The notes beneath the pieces are model-generated. The model saw only the letters and a list, made by a program, of their open reading frames with translations, did not search any database and was not told where the DNA came from. 42,084 nucleotides of DNA, from positions 1 through 42,084 of the forward strand of contig CAMJJD010000012.1 of the NCBI GenBank assembly GCA_946406015.1, given 5' to 3'. Origin of the DNA: an uncultured Bacteroidales bacterium (GTDB lineage: Bacteria > Bacteroidota > Bacteroidia > Bacteroidales > P3). How positions within the stretch are numbered: the first letter of the stretch is position 1; each line of letters begins with the position of its first letter. The position numbers and the translations under genes were made by a program. Shown here one piece after another: positions 17,934 to 26,651 of this stretch.

Positions 17934-20873
17934 ATGCGACACATGGCACACCGGCTCTTCTTGCTTTTGCTGCTGACGGCAGCAACGCAGGGAGCTTTGT
18001 CTCAATCCTTCCAATCCTTCCAACTCATCAACCACGACACCCTTCACATCACCAATTGTCACGGCGAGCCGTTCTACATCACTCAGTCGCAGTCGACCGG
18101 AGTACTCTCCGAATCGCTCGACGCCTATATCCTCATAGAGACCAACGGGGTGCCGTTCGATGTGCTAACGCACATGACACAAGGCAACGCCACAAACCGC
18201 ATCACTTTCAAAATATGGGACGGTGACTCGGCCACAGGCACCTTGATTACCGACTTCAGCGGATTGACTCTCATGCCAACGACCGTCACCGTCTTCAGCG
18301 GACGGCTGACAGCCCATCTGTATCGCGCCGACTCCAGCGACATCACTTTCTCCTTTGGACTCGACTGGTACAACAACCCGTCGTTCGCCTCCTCCTGTCT
18401 CAACGACATCGACTCCCTTCGCGTCACCCAGCTCACGAACACCACCGCCCGGCTGCAATGGGCCTGCCCGGTCAGCCCCTGCCAGCTGCAATACGGCAAC
18501 ACAACCCGTACCATCTACAGCAACGAAGCCTACCTGACCGGGCTCGCCCCCGACAGCGAATACACCGTCACCGTGCTGCCCTACTCCGACCTTGACCGCC
18601 CCTGCTGCGCCCGCACCATCACCTTCCGCACCGAATGTGACCCCTACATCGGCTGTCCCGACTTCACCGACTTCCAAAGTGGCTCGGTACGCGCTTACCA
18701 TGGTGTGTTCTACTCCCCTTATGAAAACATCGGATTTGTCAACCTAGGGAGCACCCAGGTCGACAGCCGCCATACCGTCCACACCGACACCACCGAGACC
18801 GACCCCTGCACCGGAAACCAGCTGCGCACCGTTTGTCCCGGCACGCGCTCCTCGGTCCGACTCGGCAACTGGAATGCCGGCAGCGAGGCCGAAGCCCTCG
18901 AATACTACCTCTACATCGACACCAACCTCTACGCCTTCCTGCTGCTGCACTATGCCGTAGTGCTTCAAAACCCGGATCACGGCTTATCCGACCAGCCCCA
19001 CTTCACGATGGAGATACGCGACTATGGCGGCAATGTCATAGACCCCATCTGCGGCAGGGCCGACTTCGCTGCCAGCTCCTCGCTGGGATGGAACTCCTAC
19101 GCAGCACACCAGAACGTGTGGAAAGACTGGACCACCTTGGGGTTCGACATGACGCCCTACCACGGTCAGACAGTCAAAGTGCGCTTCACCACCCGTGACT
19201 GCAAACAAGGAGCCCACTACGGCTATGCCTACTTCAGCGCCGAATGCAGGCTCAACAGTGCCACCACCGAATACTGCGGCGAGACCGAAGTCAACACCAT
19301 CACCGCCCCCGACGGATTCAACTACCTCTGGTACTACAACAACCCCGCCGACACCGTCTCCACAGAACAGAGCGTCACCTTCACCAACACCGACGCCCTC
19401 CTCCACTGCCGCCTCATCTCCAAAGAGAACCCCACCTGCTACGTCACCCTCAACACCTATGCCGGCCACCGCTGGCCCCAAGCCGTCATCGACACCCTCG
19501 CCACCGAGTCGCTCGGCTGCGACGGATACAAGGTCTACTTCATCAACCGCAGCGTCGTCACCAACGACAACGGCGACACCGTCGACTGGCACTGCGAGAC
19601 AGCCCGCTGGTACTTCGGCGACGCCTACATGTCCTATAGCTACACACCCCAACACATCTATCGCGACTCGGGCGACTACATCGTCACCCTCATCTCAGGC
19701 ATAGCCAACAACTCGTGCCGCGACACCACCCACTTCACCCTCCACATCCCCGACTTCTACATCCCGGCCCTCAAAGACACCTTCGCCTGCGACACCTTCT
19801 GGATCAACGACGTCGCCTACCCCACCGACGGTCTCGGTCCCTCCTACCGCGTGCACCACGCCGACGACTGCGACACCCTCTACACCCTCAACCTGCACAT
19901 CCTGCCCTCGCCGCACTACGAGATGCCGCCCGACACCTTCTGCTACAGCGCCACCTACAGCTGGCGCAACCAAACCGCCGGCGACCCACATATCACCGAC
20001 ACCACCTCCTATCGCCTCGTCGACCGTCTGCTGGCGGCCAACGGGTGCGACTCCACCATATCCATACGCCTCGTACAGCTGCCACCCGACCACATCGGCA
20101 TCAGCAGCCAACCCGACTGCTCCAACAAGCGATACACCCTCACCGCTTCCACCGACCTGCCCTACCTCAGCTGGTCCTCCATGCCCCACGACACCAGCCT
20201 CGACGGCCACGAGTCGGACCGCACCCTCCTTGTCGCCCCTGCCTCCACCACCGTCTACACCGTCACCTCCGACCACCGCGACACCCTCTACTGTCCCACC
20301 TCGGTGGCACTCACCCTGCAACCCACCGAGTTCCCGCAGGCTCAACTCGCCGTCAACCCAGCCATCCTCACCTACGAGCACCCCGAATTCGACGCCCACG
20401 ACCTGAGCCGCTACGCGTCGCGCCAATGGGGTCTCCAGACCTTCCCCGGCAACGGCGACACCCTGTTCCTGGCCGAGCCCTCGGCCCACCTCCACTACAC
20501 TCTCGACAACTTCGACATCGACAGCCTCAAGGTGATACTCACCGTAATCGACAACTACTGCTACGACACCACCCACCTCACCTTGCCATTCGTCCGCACC
20601 TCGGTGTGGGCGCCCAACGTCTTCACCCCGTCGGAAGATGCCAACCGCCTGTTCGCCCCCCTCGCACGCGGCCTGCTGGCCACCGAGCTGTACATCTACG
20701 ACCGTGCCGGACGCCTGATATTCACTACCCAAGACCTCGGACAAGGATGGGATGGCACCAGCGACGGACGGCCCTGCGCCCAAGGCACCTACGTCTGGCT
20801 GCTCCGCTACCAAGCCGCCGACTACCCCGACGTGTGGCGCACCACCTCCGGCTCCGTCACCCTCATCCGCTGA
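17934..20873 (+). CDS. Secreted multidomain protein with T9SS type B (CHU_C-like) C-terminus
   Basis: A 979-residue protein with an N-terminal signal (LFLLLLLTAATQGALSQ; start at Met1 or Met4). A fibronectin III-like segment is at about 160-230 (VTQLTNTTARLQWACP, LAPDSEYTVTVLPY). A PKD-like domain is at about 525-600 (WYFGDAYMSYSYTPQHIYRD followed by SGDYIVTLI). The C-terminal ~90 residues match the gliding-motility/CHU_C sorting domain: NVFTPSEDANRLFAP, YIYDRAGRLIF, GWDGTSDGRPCAQGTYVW, and a final SGSVTLIR. Such domains direct export by the type IX system and surface retention. Codon third positions are strikingly C-rich. Function beyond a surface or secreted adhesin-like architecture is not visible. 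Confidence 0.9.
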   Translation: MRHMAHRLFLLLLLTAATQGALSQSFQSFQLINHDTLHITNCHGEPFYITQSQSTGVLSESLDAYILIETNGVPFDVLTHMTQGNATNRITFKIWDGDSATGTLITDFSGLTLMPTTVTVFSGRLTAHLYRADSSDITFSFGLDWYNNPSFASSCLNDIDSLRVTQLTNTTARLQWACPVSPCQLQYGNTTRTIYSNEAYLTGLAPDSEYTVTVLPYSDLDRPCCARTITFRTECDPYIGCPDFTDFQSGSVRAYHGVFYSPYENIGFVNLGSTQVDSRHTVHTDTTETDPCTGNQLRTVCPGTRSSVRLGNWNAGSEAEALEYYLYIDTNLYAFLLLHYAVVLQNPDHGLSDQPHFTMEIRDYGGNVIDPICGRADFAASSSLGWNSYAAHQNVWKDWTTLGFDMTPYHGQTVKVRFTTRDCKQGAHYGYAYFSAECRLNSATTEYCGETEVNTITAPDGFNYLWYYNNPADTVSTEQSVTFTNTDALLHCRLISKENPTCYVTLNTYAGHRWPQAVIDTLATESLGCDGYKVYFINRSVVTNDNGDTVDWHCETARWYFGDAYMSYSYTPQHIYRDSGDYIVTLISGIANNSCRDTTHFTLHIPDFYIPALKDTFACDTFWINDVAYPTDGLGPSYRVHHADDCDTLYTLNLHILPSPHYEMPPDTFCYSATYSWRNQTAGDPHITDTTSYRLVDRLLAANGCDSTISIRLVQLPPDHIGISSQPDCSNKRYTLTASTDLPYLSWSSMPHDTSLDGHESDRTLLVAPASTTVYTVTSDHRDTLYCPTSVALTLQPTEFPQAQLAVNPAILTYEHPEFDAHDLSRYASRQWGLQTFPGNGDTLFLAEPSAHLHYTLDNFDIDSLKVILTVIDNYCYDTTHLTLPFVRTSVWAPNVFTPSEDANRLFAPLARGLLATELYIYDRAGRLIFTTQDLGQGWDGTSDGRPCAQGTYVWLLRYQAADYPDVWRTTSGSVTLIR

Positions 20874-21015
20874 CCCCTCATCTCCCTTACGGCATCCTGC
20901 TCTGGCCAGACACCTTTCCAAAGTCGGCTCGTTCACAGAGTTGCATTGGAGCTGGTATAGTAGCCACATGCTGCCGAGAACTGAAAGTTTTTCGCACCGT
21001 ATAAGGTTTTTTTAC

Positions 21016-21023
21016 TATCTTTG
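21016..21023 (+). promoter_or_regulatory. -7 element upstream of M1 peptidase gene
   Basis: TATCTTTG at 21016-21023 fits the Bacteroidetes -7 element, and transcription would begin about 13 nt before the ATG at 21043. No TTTG lies at the ideal distance; the nearest T-rich run is GTTTTTCG at about 20987. The T9SS gene upstream ends at 20873, and the 169-nt gap holds no other gene. Confidence 0.6.
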
Positions 21024-21042
21024 CCGATTATATATACCATAT

Positions 21043-23358
21043 ATGAAACACAATAAACTATTGTCATTCTTGGCACTGGCCTTTGTCGGCTTGCTGACGG
21101 CACAGGCACAGACGGCCCTCCCGGCCGATTCGGTCGATGTGCTTGACTACGACGTGTGGGTCGACCTGAGTGCCGGCAAGCCCTTCGCAGGCGACGCCAC
21201 CCTGACCCTGCGCCTGACGGCCCCTTGCCAGTCGCTGGCCCTGAGCCTCAGCGGCACGGCCGACAGCATCTGGGTTGACGGTATCGCACTCGACACCGCC
21301 GACCTCGATGCCATACCCACCGCCACCTATGCCGCCGGCGACACCCTGACGGTGCGTGTCAGCTATCATGGCTCGGGCCATGTGGAAAGCTACGGCTGGG
21401 GCGGATTCCATTTCGACAACGACATGACCTACAACCTCGGAGTGGGCTTCAACGAAGACCCCCACGTGATGGGACGCGTGCTGATGCCCTGCCGCGACAA
21501 CTTCCACGACAAAGCCACCTACACCCTGCGCATACGCGCCAAGCGAGGCTGGACGGCCGAGTGCAGCGGCCAGCTGCAGAGCCGCACCATCGAGGCCGAC
21601 AGCTTGGAGCACTCGGTGTGGCGCATCGCACAGGAGGTGCCCACCTACCTGGTCAGCGTAAGCCAGGCAGCCTTCCGCCGCCTCCATTCCAACGTGCATT
21701 CCATCCACGGCACCTATCCTCTGACGCTCGGCTACCGCGACGGCGACAGCACACTCGTGAAGAGGGCTTTCCGCGAACTCGACTCGGTGGTGCCGATGTA
21801 CGAGCGCTGCCTGGGGCCCTACCGTTGGGGCCGCATCGGCTATATAGCCACCTCGAAAGGCTCAATGGAGCACGTCAACAACATAGCCCTCGCCAAGGAG
21901 TTTATGAACTCTACCGCCGAACGGGCACAGATGACCATCGCCCACGAGCTGGGCCATGCCTGGTTCGGCAACCTCGTCACCTGCCGCACCGAAGCCGACA
22001 TGTGGTTCAACGAGGGCGGCGCGTCATTCTGCAGCGAATTGGCCATGGAGGCCAACAAGGGTCGTGCGGCGGCGCTGAAATACTACCAGACCAACCTCGA
22101 ATCGGTGGTGCGCCAGACGCATGTCACCGACAACGGCTACCGAGCCCTGAGTCCGATGCCACACCTGTACACCTACGGTTCCACCACCTACGACAAAGGT
22201 GCCCTCGTGTGGCACTCGTTGCGCGGCTATCTGGGCGATAGCGCCTTCTACAGCGCCATGCAGCGCTTGATGAGCGAAAAAGCCTTCTCCACCGTCGACG
22301 CCGCCGAGGTGCGCGACTCACTGAGCGCCTACACAGGTGTCGACCTCACCGACTTCTTCCAGTTCCACGTCTTCACGCCGGGCTTCGTCAACTACCACCT
22401 GCACCTCGACACACCTGGATGCCTGGGCAACGAAGTGGGCATCTTTGTGCGCCAGCAAGGGGTGGGCACCACCGCCACACCGGCCTCCAGCCGCGTGCCC
22501 GTCACCTTCTTCTCGCACGAGGGCGACACCGCCAAACGCGTCATCGCCTTCGAGGGCGACGAGTGGTACGAGATGGTCAGCCTGCCTTTCGAGCCGAGCC
22601 ACTACGTCCTCGACTACGACTGCGAGCTGTCCGATGCCGTCACGCTGGCCGAATTCAAGAAAGGGAGCGCCAAATCCAATGTGGCGGCCCACGTCAAGGT
22701 GAACGGCTCCCTGCCGGAGAACGGTTCCATCGTCGTGGAGCACCACTGGGGCCATCCGTGGGACCTCGACACGCTGACGGGCCTCCGTCGAGCCACCAAC
22801 CGCTACTGGGTGGTCAGCGCCTCACAAAGCCAATACTTCGGCCTGCAGGTCGGGTTCCGCTTCGTGCGCGACGGCAATGTCAACAGCAACTTCGCCGACC
22901 TCGACCATGGATTCTTCAACTGGATTGCGTCGCTCGACTCGATAGTAGTGCTCTACCGCGAAGGCTACGGTCACCCCTGGCAGGCCATCAGCCACCAGCG
23001 CTCCGACAACGACAACGAGGGCTGGTTCACGGTCGACAACATGCGCACAGGCGAATACACGCTGGCTGTGGTCGACACCGCCCTGCTCTCCATTGCCGAC
23101 CCCCAGGTGTCGGCCTCCGGCACCCTTGCGCCGACCCTCTTCCCCAACCCCGTGGTGGCGGGCGACGAGCTCTCCCTTCAGGTCCCCGTCGAAGGTTGCT
23201 TCACGGTGCGCATTTTCGACACCGCAGGGCGTCAAGTGTGGCGGAAACGCGCTTGCCGCACCGGCCGCAGAATCAGTCCCAGACTGGCTCCGGGAACTTA
23301 TTTGGTCCGAATTGAAAATAATTGTGTATCTTTGCAGTCGAAATTGATAGTGCTATGA
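21043..23358 (+). CDS. M1-family metallopeptidase with T9SS type A sorting domain
   Basis: A 771-residue secreted peptidase. It has a signal peptide (LLSFLALAFVGLLTAQAQ), an N-terminal beta-sheet domain, and the substrate-binding G-S-M-E-H motif at 273-277, equivalent to GAMEN. The zinc site HELGH is at 301-305 with the third ligand E324 in MWFNEG. The C-terminal ~75 residues (LFPNPVVAGDELSL, FDTAGRQVWRK, LAPGTYLVRIEN) form a type A T9SS sorting domain, so it is probably secreted and surface-attached. A longer upstream reading frame exists, but ATG 21043 directly precedes the signal peptide and follows a -7 promoter element. The stop overlaps the next start (ATGA). Substrate unknown. Confidence 0.93.
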   Translation: MKHNKLLSFLALAFVGLLTAQAQTALPADSVDVLDYDVWVDLSAGKPFAGDATLTLRLTAPCQSLALSLSGTADSIWVDGIALDTADLDAIPTATYAAGDTLTVRVSYHGSGHVESYGWGGFHFDNDMTYNLGVGFNEDPHVMGRVLMPCRDNFHDKATYTLRIRAKRGWTAECSGQLQSRTIEADSLEHSVWRIAQEVPTYLVSVSQAAFRRLHSNVHSIHGTYPLTLGYRDGDSTLVKRAFRELDSVVPMYERCLGPYRWGRIGYIATSKGSMEHVNNIALAKEFMNSTAERAQMTIAHELGHAWFGNLVTCRTEADMWFNEGGASFCSELAMEANKGRAAALKYYQTNLESVVRQTHVTDNGYRALSPMPHLYTYGSTTYDKGALVWHSLRGYLGDSAFYSAMQRLMSEKAFSTVDAAEVRDSLSAYTGVDLTDFFQFHVFTPGFVNYHLHLDTPGCLGNEVGIFVRQQGVGTTATPASSRVPVTFFSHEGDTAKRVIAFEGDEWYEMVSLPFEPSHYVLDYDCELSDAVTLAEFKKGSAKSNVAAHVKVNGSLPENGSIVVEHHWGHPWDLDTLTGLRRATNRYWVVSASQSQYFGLQVGFRFVRDGNVNSNFADLDHGFFNWIASLDSIVVLYREGYGHPWQAISHQRSDNDNEGWFTVDNMRTGEYTLAVVDTALLSIADPQVSASGTLAPTLFPNPVVAGDELSLQVPVEGCFTVRIFDTAGRQVWRKRACRTGRRISPRLAPGTYLVRIENNCVSLQSKLIVL
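23301..23334 (+). promoter_or_regulatory. Internal promoter in the last codons of the M1 peptidase gene
   Basis: TATCTTTG (23327-23334) with an upstream TTTG (23301-23304; 22-nt spacer, slightly long) lies inside the sorting-domain codons and about 20 nt before the next gene. Codons here are A/T-rich compared with the rest of the gene, as if the sequence was constrained to hold a promoter. Confidence 0.55.
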
Positions 23359-23969
23359 ATAAGATAAAATTACTCTTCGCCGTCGTGCTGGCGGCCCTCA
23401 CGCTGAACGCCACAGCACAGTATTCGCAGCTGGGAAACAAGAACGAGTTCATGCTCAAGTTGGAACTCGGCTACGCCCCCTACATGGGTAACGTGGGCGA
23501 AGCCGGCGACTACGGCTTCAACATCACCAAATTCCACAACGCCGCGCAGTTCAATGCAATGGCGGGTGTCAACATCAGCCAGGATTGGTTCGTCGGTGGC
23601 GGTGCAGGCTTCTGCTACTACCACAACCTGATACAGGGCGAGGTGACGCCGATGATGGGAGCCAACGTCTTCGCTGACGTCGACTTCCGCCCCATCTGGC
23701 AGGGTCTCATGGGCCTCGACTACCAGCCCTCCACCATCAAGTGGGCCCCCATGGTGGGAGCGCGTGCCGGCGTAAGCCTCATCCTCAACCACCCTGACTA
23801 CGGCTCGCCGATCACCCCGCTGATGGAACTCTACGGCGGCGTCAACTGGTATTACATGCACGGCCTGCGCAACATGCAGCACAACTGGCATTCCTTCTAC
23901 GCCACCATCGGCGTCGCCTACCTGCAGCAGACCGTCTTCCTGCCCGTCCGCATCGGCTGGCGCTGGTAA
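23355..23969 (+). CDS. Small outer-membrane beta-barrel-like protein
   Basis: A 204-residue protein with a cleavable signal (IKLLFAVVLAALTLNATAQ). The mature part consists of alternating amphipathic strands with many aromatic and glycine residues (FMLKLELGYAPYMGNVGEAG, WFVGGGAGFCYYHNLIQG, WAPMVGARAGVSLIL). It ends in FLPVRIGWRW, a terminal aromatic of the kind outer-membrane proteins carry. This suggests an eight-stranded barrel, function unknown. ATG 23355 overlaps the stop of the M1 peptidase gene, so the two are coupled, and a promoter in the end of that gene could also express it alone. Confidence 0.8.
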   Translation: MNKIKLLFAVVLAALTLNATAQYSQLGNKNEFMLKLELGYAPYMGNVGEAGDYGFNITKFHNAAQFNAMAGVNISQDWFVGGGAGFCYYHNLIQGEVTPMMGANVFADVDFRPIWQGLMGLDYQPSTIKWAPMVGARAGVSLILNHPDYGSPITPLMELYGGVNWYYMHGLRNMQHNWHSFYATIGVAYLQQTVFLPVRIGWRW

Positions 23970-23971
23970 GT

Positions 23972-24072
23972 TCGAGACAACGAGACTTCGAGACAACAAG
24001 ACTTCAAGACTTCGAGACTTCAAGACTTCAAGACCCAAAGACTTTTAGACTCTTCGACTTTTAGACTTCTGA
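23972..24072. repeat. 8-bp iterated words in spacer before rbfA
   Basis: About a dozen octads of the type GAGACTTC/AAGACTTC/TAGACTTT run almost without interruption through the 107-nt spacer. The complementary words (GAAGTCTT, GATGTCTT) fill the spacer at about 26989-27075. Confidence 0.85.
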
Positions 24073-24076
24073 AACC

Positions 24077-24421
24077 ATGCAATCCACCCGACAGAACAAG
24101 TTATGCCGCTTGATACAGCAGGACATGGGCGACATCTTCATCCGCGAGATGAAGCCCGTGCTGGGACCGTCGCTCATCACCGTCACCGCGGTGCGCATCA
24201 CACCCGACCTCTCCATCGCCCGCATCTACGTCAGCATCATGCCCCTCGGCGGCGTCTCCACCGACTCCGTCATGGCGCTCATCCGTGAGAATACCGCCGA
24301 CCTGCGCCGTCGGCTCGGCTTGCGCGAGGGCAAACAGCTCCGCATCATCCCCCAGCTCGAATTCTACCTCGACGACACGCTGGATTACATCGACAATATC
24401 AATCGCCTCTTGAAGCAGTGA
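24077..24421 (+). CDS. rbfA: Ribosome-binding factor A
   Basis: A 114-residue RbfA, a KH-fold protein that binds immature 30S subunits and helps to process and mature the 16S rRNA 5' region, with roles in cold adaptation. Family features: RQNKLCRLIQQDMGDIFI, then VTAVRITPDLSIARIYVSIM and the C-terminal IIPQLEFYLDDTLDYIDNIN. The length is normal. The stop overlaps the GTG start of the next gene. Confidence 0.94.
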   Translation: MQSTRQNKLCRLIQQDMGDIFIREMKPVLGPSLITVTAVRITPDLSIARIYVSIMPLGGVSTDSVMALIRENTADLRRRLGLREGKQLRIIPQLEFYLDDTLDYIDNINRLLKQ

Positions 24422-25725
24422 AACTCGAGTCGTTCATCGCCGTACGCTATCTCTTTGCACGTCAGAAAAAATCCGCCGCTAAGGGACGCTCGGTAGTAAC
24501 GATTATCTCGTGGATATCTCTCATCGGCCTCATGGTGAGCACAGCGGCACTCATCATCGTCCTCTCAGTCTACAACGGCATCGGCAACCTCACCAAGAGC
24601 CTCTTCGCCACCTTCGACCCCGAACTCGTCATCGAGCCCGCCCGCGGCAAGACCTTCCATACCTCCGACCTCCAACTTCCCCTCTCCGACATCGCCTCCC
24701 TCGACGCCGTCGAGGCTGTGGCACAGATGGTCAACGAGACCGCATGGCTCACCTACGGCAGCAACCAGGCCATCGTGCGCCTGCGCGGTGTCGACGACAA
24801 CTACGGTCGCGTCACCGGATTCGACACGCTGGTGAATTCGGAACTCGGAACTCGGAAGGCGGAGGTGGCCGAAACGGACGAAATGTCCGACCTCCAACCT
24901 CCAACCTCCGACCTCCAACCTCCGACCTCCGACCTCCATTACCTCTTCCTTGGCGGCGAGATTTACTATACCCTCGCCATGCGGCCCCACTCCAACCACC
25001 CGGCGGCGGTGCACATCCCCAAGCGGGGCTCCACCTCGATGGGCTTCTCCATGGAGCAGGCCTTCAACACCGGCTACGCCTACCCGGCCGGCTACTTCTT
25101 CATCCAGCAGGACATCGACCGGCAGTATGTCGTCACCGACATCGACTTCGTGCGCCAACTCATGGATTACGCCCCCGACGAAGTCAGTGCCCTCGCCATC
25201 AAACTCAAACCCGGAGCCAATGTGAAGCGAGTGAAACGAGCCCTCCTTAACTCCTTATCTCCCGCCTCCTCAACTCCTTTGACCGTCAAAGACCGCTACG
25301 ACCAGCAGCCGCTCTACTACAAGATATTCCGCTCCGAGCGGCTTGGCATCTACCTCATCCTCTCGCTCATCGTCCTCATCTCCACCCTTTCGCTCGTGGC
25401 CTCCCTCTCGTTGCTCATCATCAACAAGCGACACGACATCTTCATCCTCCAGAGCATGGGACTCACCCGCCAGCGTCTGCGGCGCACCTTCCGCACCGAA
25501 GGCATGCTCATCTGCGCCGTCGCGGTGGCGGCAGGTCTGGCCATAGGATTCCTCGTCTGCTGGATGCAGCAGCAGTTCGGCATCATCCGCATGGGCGACG
25601 GCAACTTCGTCGTCAGCACCTTCCCCGTGGCCATGCGCCCCCTCGACTTCCTCCTCACCTTCCTCCTCGTCATGGCCATCAGCACCGCCTCTGTGACATT
25701 AACCGTACACCGCGCCAAGATATGA
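24418..25725 (+). CDS. FtsX-like ABC transporter permease (LolC/LolE type) with in-frame repeat insertions
   Basis: A 435-residue permease starting at GTG 24418, overlapping the rbfA stop. It has an N-terminal membrane span (VVTIISWISLIGLMVSTAAL), a large periplasmic domain (about 55-295) and three C-terminal spans (IYLILSLIVLISTLSLVASL; then LICAVAVAAGLAIGFLV; then FLLTFLLVMAISTASVTL). The architecture fits lipoprotein-release LolC/LolE permeases. Two periplasmic segments look inserted: residues about 157-174 are a seven-residue repeat, SDLQPPT twice then SDLH, encoded by CTCCRAC heptads (24886-24937), and residues about 276-288 are encoded by GGAG-type repeat words (25243-25281). Both keep the frame. 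Substrate cannot be read from sequence. Confidence 0.88.
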   Translation: MKLESFIAVRYLFARQKKSAAKGRSVVTIISWISLIGLMVSTAALIIVLSVYNGIGNLTKSLFATFDPELVIEPARGKTFHTSDLQLPLSDIASLDAVEAVAQMVNETAWLTYGSNQAIVRLRGVDDNYGRVTGFDTLVNSELGTRKAEVAETDEMSDLQPPTSDLQPPTSDLHYLFLGGEIYYTLAMRPHSNHPAAVHIPKRGSTSMGFSMEQAFNTGYAYPAGYFFIQQDIDRQYVVTDIDFVRQLMDYAPDEVSALAIKLKPGANVKRVKRALLNSLSPASSTPLTVKDRYDQQPLYYKIFRSERLGIYLILSLIVLISTLSLVASLSLLIINKRHDIFILQSMGLTRQRLRRTFRTEGMLICAVAVAAGLAIGFLVCWMQQQFGIIRMGDGNFVVSTFPVAMRPLDFLLTFLLVMAISTASVTLTVHRAKI

Positions 25726-25892
25726 ATACCCAAAGTCGAAAAGTCGAAAAGTCGAGGAGTCGAAGAGGAGTTGCATTGCGCACCCTCGTGCTCCTCGCGC
25801 TCCTCGCGCTCCCCGTCGTGTTCCAGTCGTGCAGCAGCAACGAGCACATGTACCGCCACAACCGCAGCCACTGCGACTGCCCCACCTTCTGA
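25722..25892 (+). CDS. Tiny lipoprotein, 56 residues
   Basis: Runs from ATG 25722, overlapping the permease stop, to TGA 25892, overlapping the next ATG. The first 15 residues (MNTQSRKVEKSRSRR) are encoded by four AGTCGARR octads. A hydrophobic stretch follows (TLVLLALLALPVVF), then QSC with the probable lipidated Cys37 and a short tail, SSNEHMYRHNRSHCDCPTF. The tail's CDC motif may bind a metal. The double overlap with neighbours argues for real translation. Without the repeat-derived extension this would be a standard small lipoprotein. Confidence 0.7.
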   Translation: MNTQSRKVEKSRSRRGVALRTLVLLALLALPVVFQSCSSNEHMYRHNRSHCDCPTF

Positions 25893-26539
25893 TGACCACC
25901 GAGGAGAAATACCGCCGCATCCTGTTTAATCATCTTCCCGCACAGGCCGTCGGGGTGGTATACGACTACCTCAACCTCCATCGTGTGCACTTCCACATCA
26001 CCCGCGAGCGCACCTCCAAGCTGGGCGACTACAGGTGGCCCCAGCGTGGACACGACTACCACGAGATAAGCATCAACGGCGACCTCAACCCCTACCTGTT
26101 CCTGATGGTCTTCCTTCACGAAGCCGCCCATCTGGAGACACACCTCAAGTACGACGCAGTGGCGCCTCACGGCCACGAATGGCAGGGCGAGTACGCCCGC
26201 CTCTTGGTCACCCATGCCGTCCTCTTCCCGTCCGAGGTACAACCCCTCCTGCAGCGTTACACGCGCCGCATACCCCTCAACCGCAGCCTCCTGCGCCAAA
26301 TTGAGGAACTGCTGCACCACTACGATCCCGACTACCGGCCCGAAGAACACCTCACCCTCGACCGCCTGATGGCGGGAAAGGACAACAGCGACGGCATCCG
26401 CTTCCGCCTCAAAAGCAAACCCGACATCCTCTTCGCGCCCCTCGAGCGCCGACGCACACGCTGGCTCTGCCGCGACCTCGCCTCAGGCCGCCAATACACC
26501 GTGGCCGCCTCAGCCGAAATCATTAAAATTGATAATTGA
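25892..26539 (+). CDS. SprT-like zinc metalloprotein
   Basis: A 215-residue protein from ATG 25892. The zinc motif HEAAH is at 76-80 within FLHEAAHLETHLKYD, with candidate third ligands H93 and H95 in PHGHEW. This matches the SprT/Spartan-like protease fold (HExxH plus a downstream HG motif). The C-terminal part (about 170-215) has a beta-hairpin RTRWLCRDLASGRQYTVAAS that resembles the zinc-ribbon end of the family with most cysteines lost. A role in DNA-protein crosslink repair is known for eukaryotic Spartan; the role of bacterial homologues is unclear. An earlier in-frame start exists but overlaps the preceding lipoprotein gene extensively. Confidence 0.85.
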   Translation: MTTEEKYRRILFNHLPAQAVGVVYDYLNLHRVHFHITRERTSKLGDYRWPQRGHDYHEISINGDLNPYLFLMVFLHEAAHLETHLKYDAVAPHGHEWQGEYARLLVTHAVLFPSEVQPLLQRYTRRIPLNRSLLRQIEELLHHYDPDYRPEEHLTLDRLMAGKDNSDGIRFRLKSKPDILFAPLERRRTRWLCRDLASGRQYTVAASAEIIKIDN

Positions 26540-26645
26540 AAAGTGAAAATTGAAAAACAAGGGAGTAAAGGAATAAAGAACTATAGGTCGACCGAAGCAT
26601 TTGTCTTATCTCCCCAAAACACTAACCATTAAACTGTAAACTATA
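26526..26645. repeat. Heptad arrays in spacer before SMR gene
   Basis: AATTGAT/AATTGAA/AAGTGAA heptads run at about 26526-26555, overlapping the last codons of the SprT-like gene. AACCATT/AAACTGT/AAACTAT heptads run at about 26617-26645. The latter are the complement of the words next to manC (13538-13578). Confidence 0.7.
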
Positions 26646-26651
26646 AAAGAA

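Noticed and set aside
20752-21042. 97-residue N-terminal extension of the M1 peptidase
   Set aside because: It overlaps the end of the type B cargo gene in another frame, precedes the promoter element and would bury the signal peptide.
25829-25891. 21-residue extension of the SprT-like protein
   Set aside because: It lies within the small lipoprotein gene; ATG 25892 overlaps that gene's stop codon, as is usual in this coupled set.
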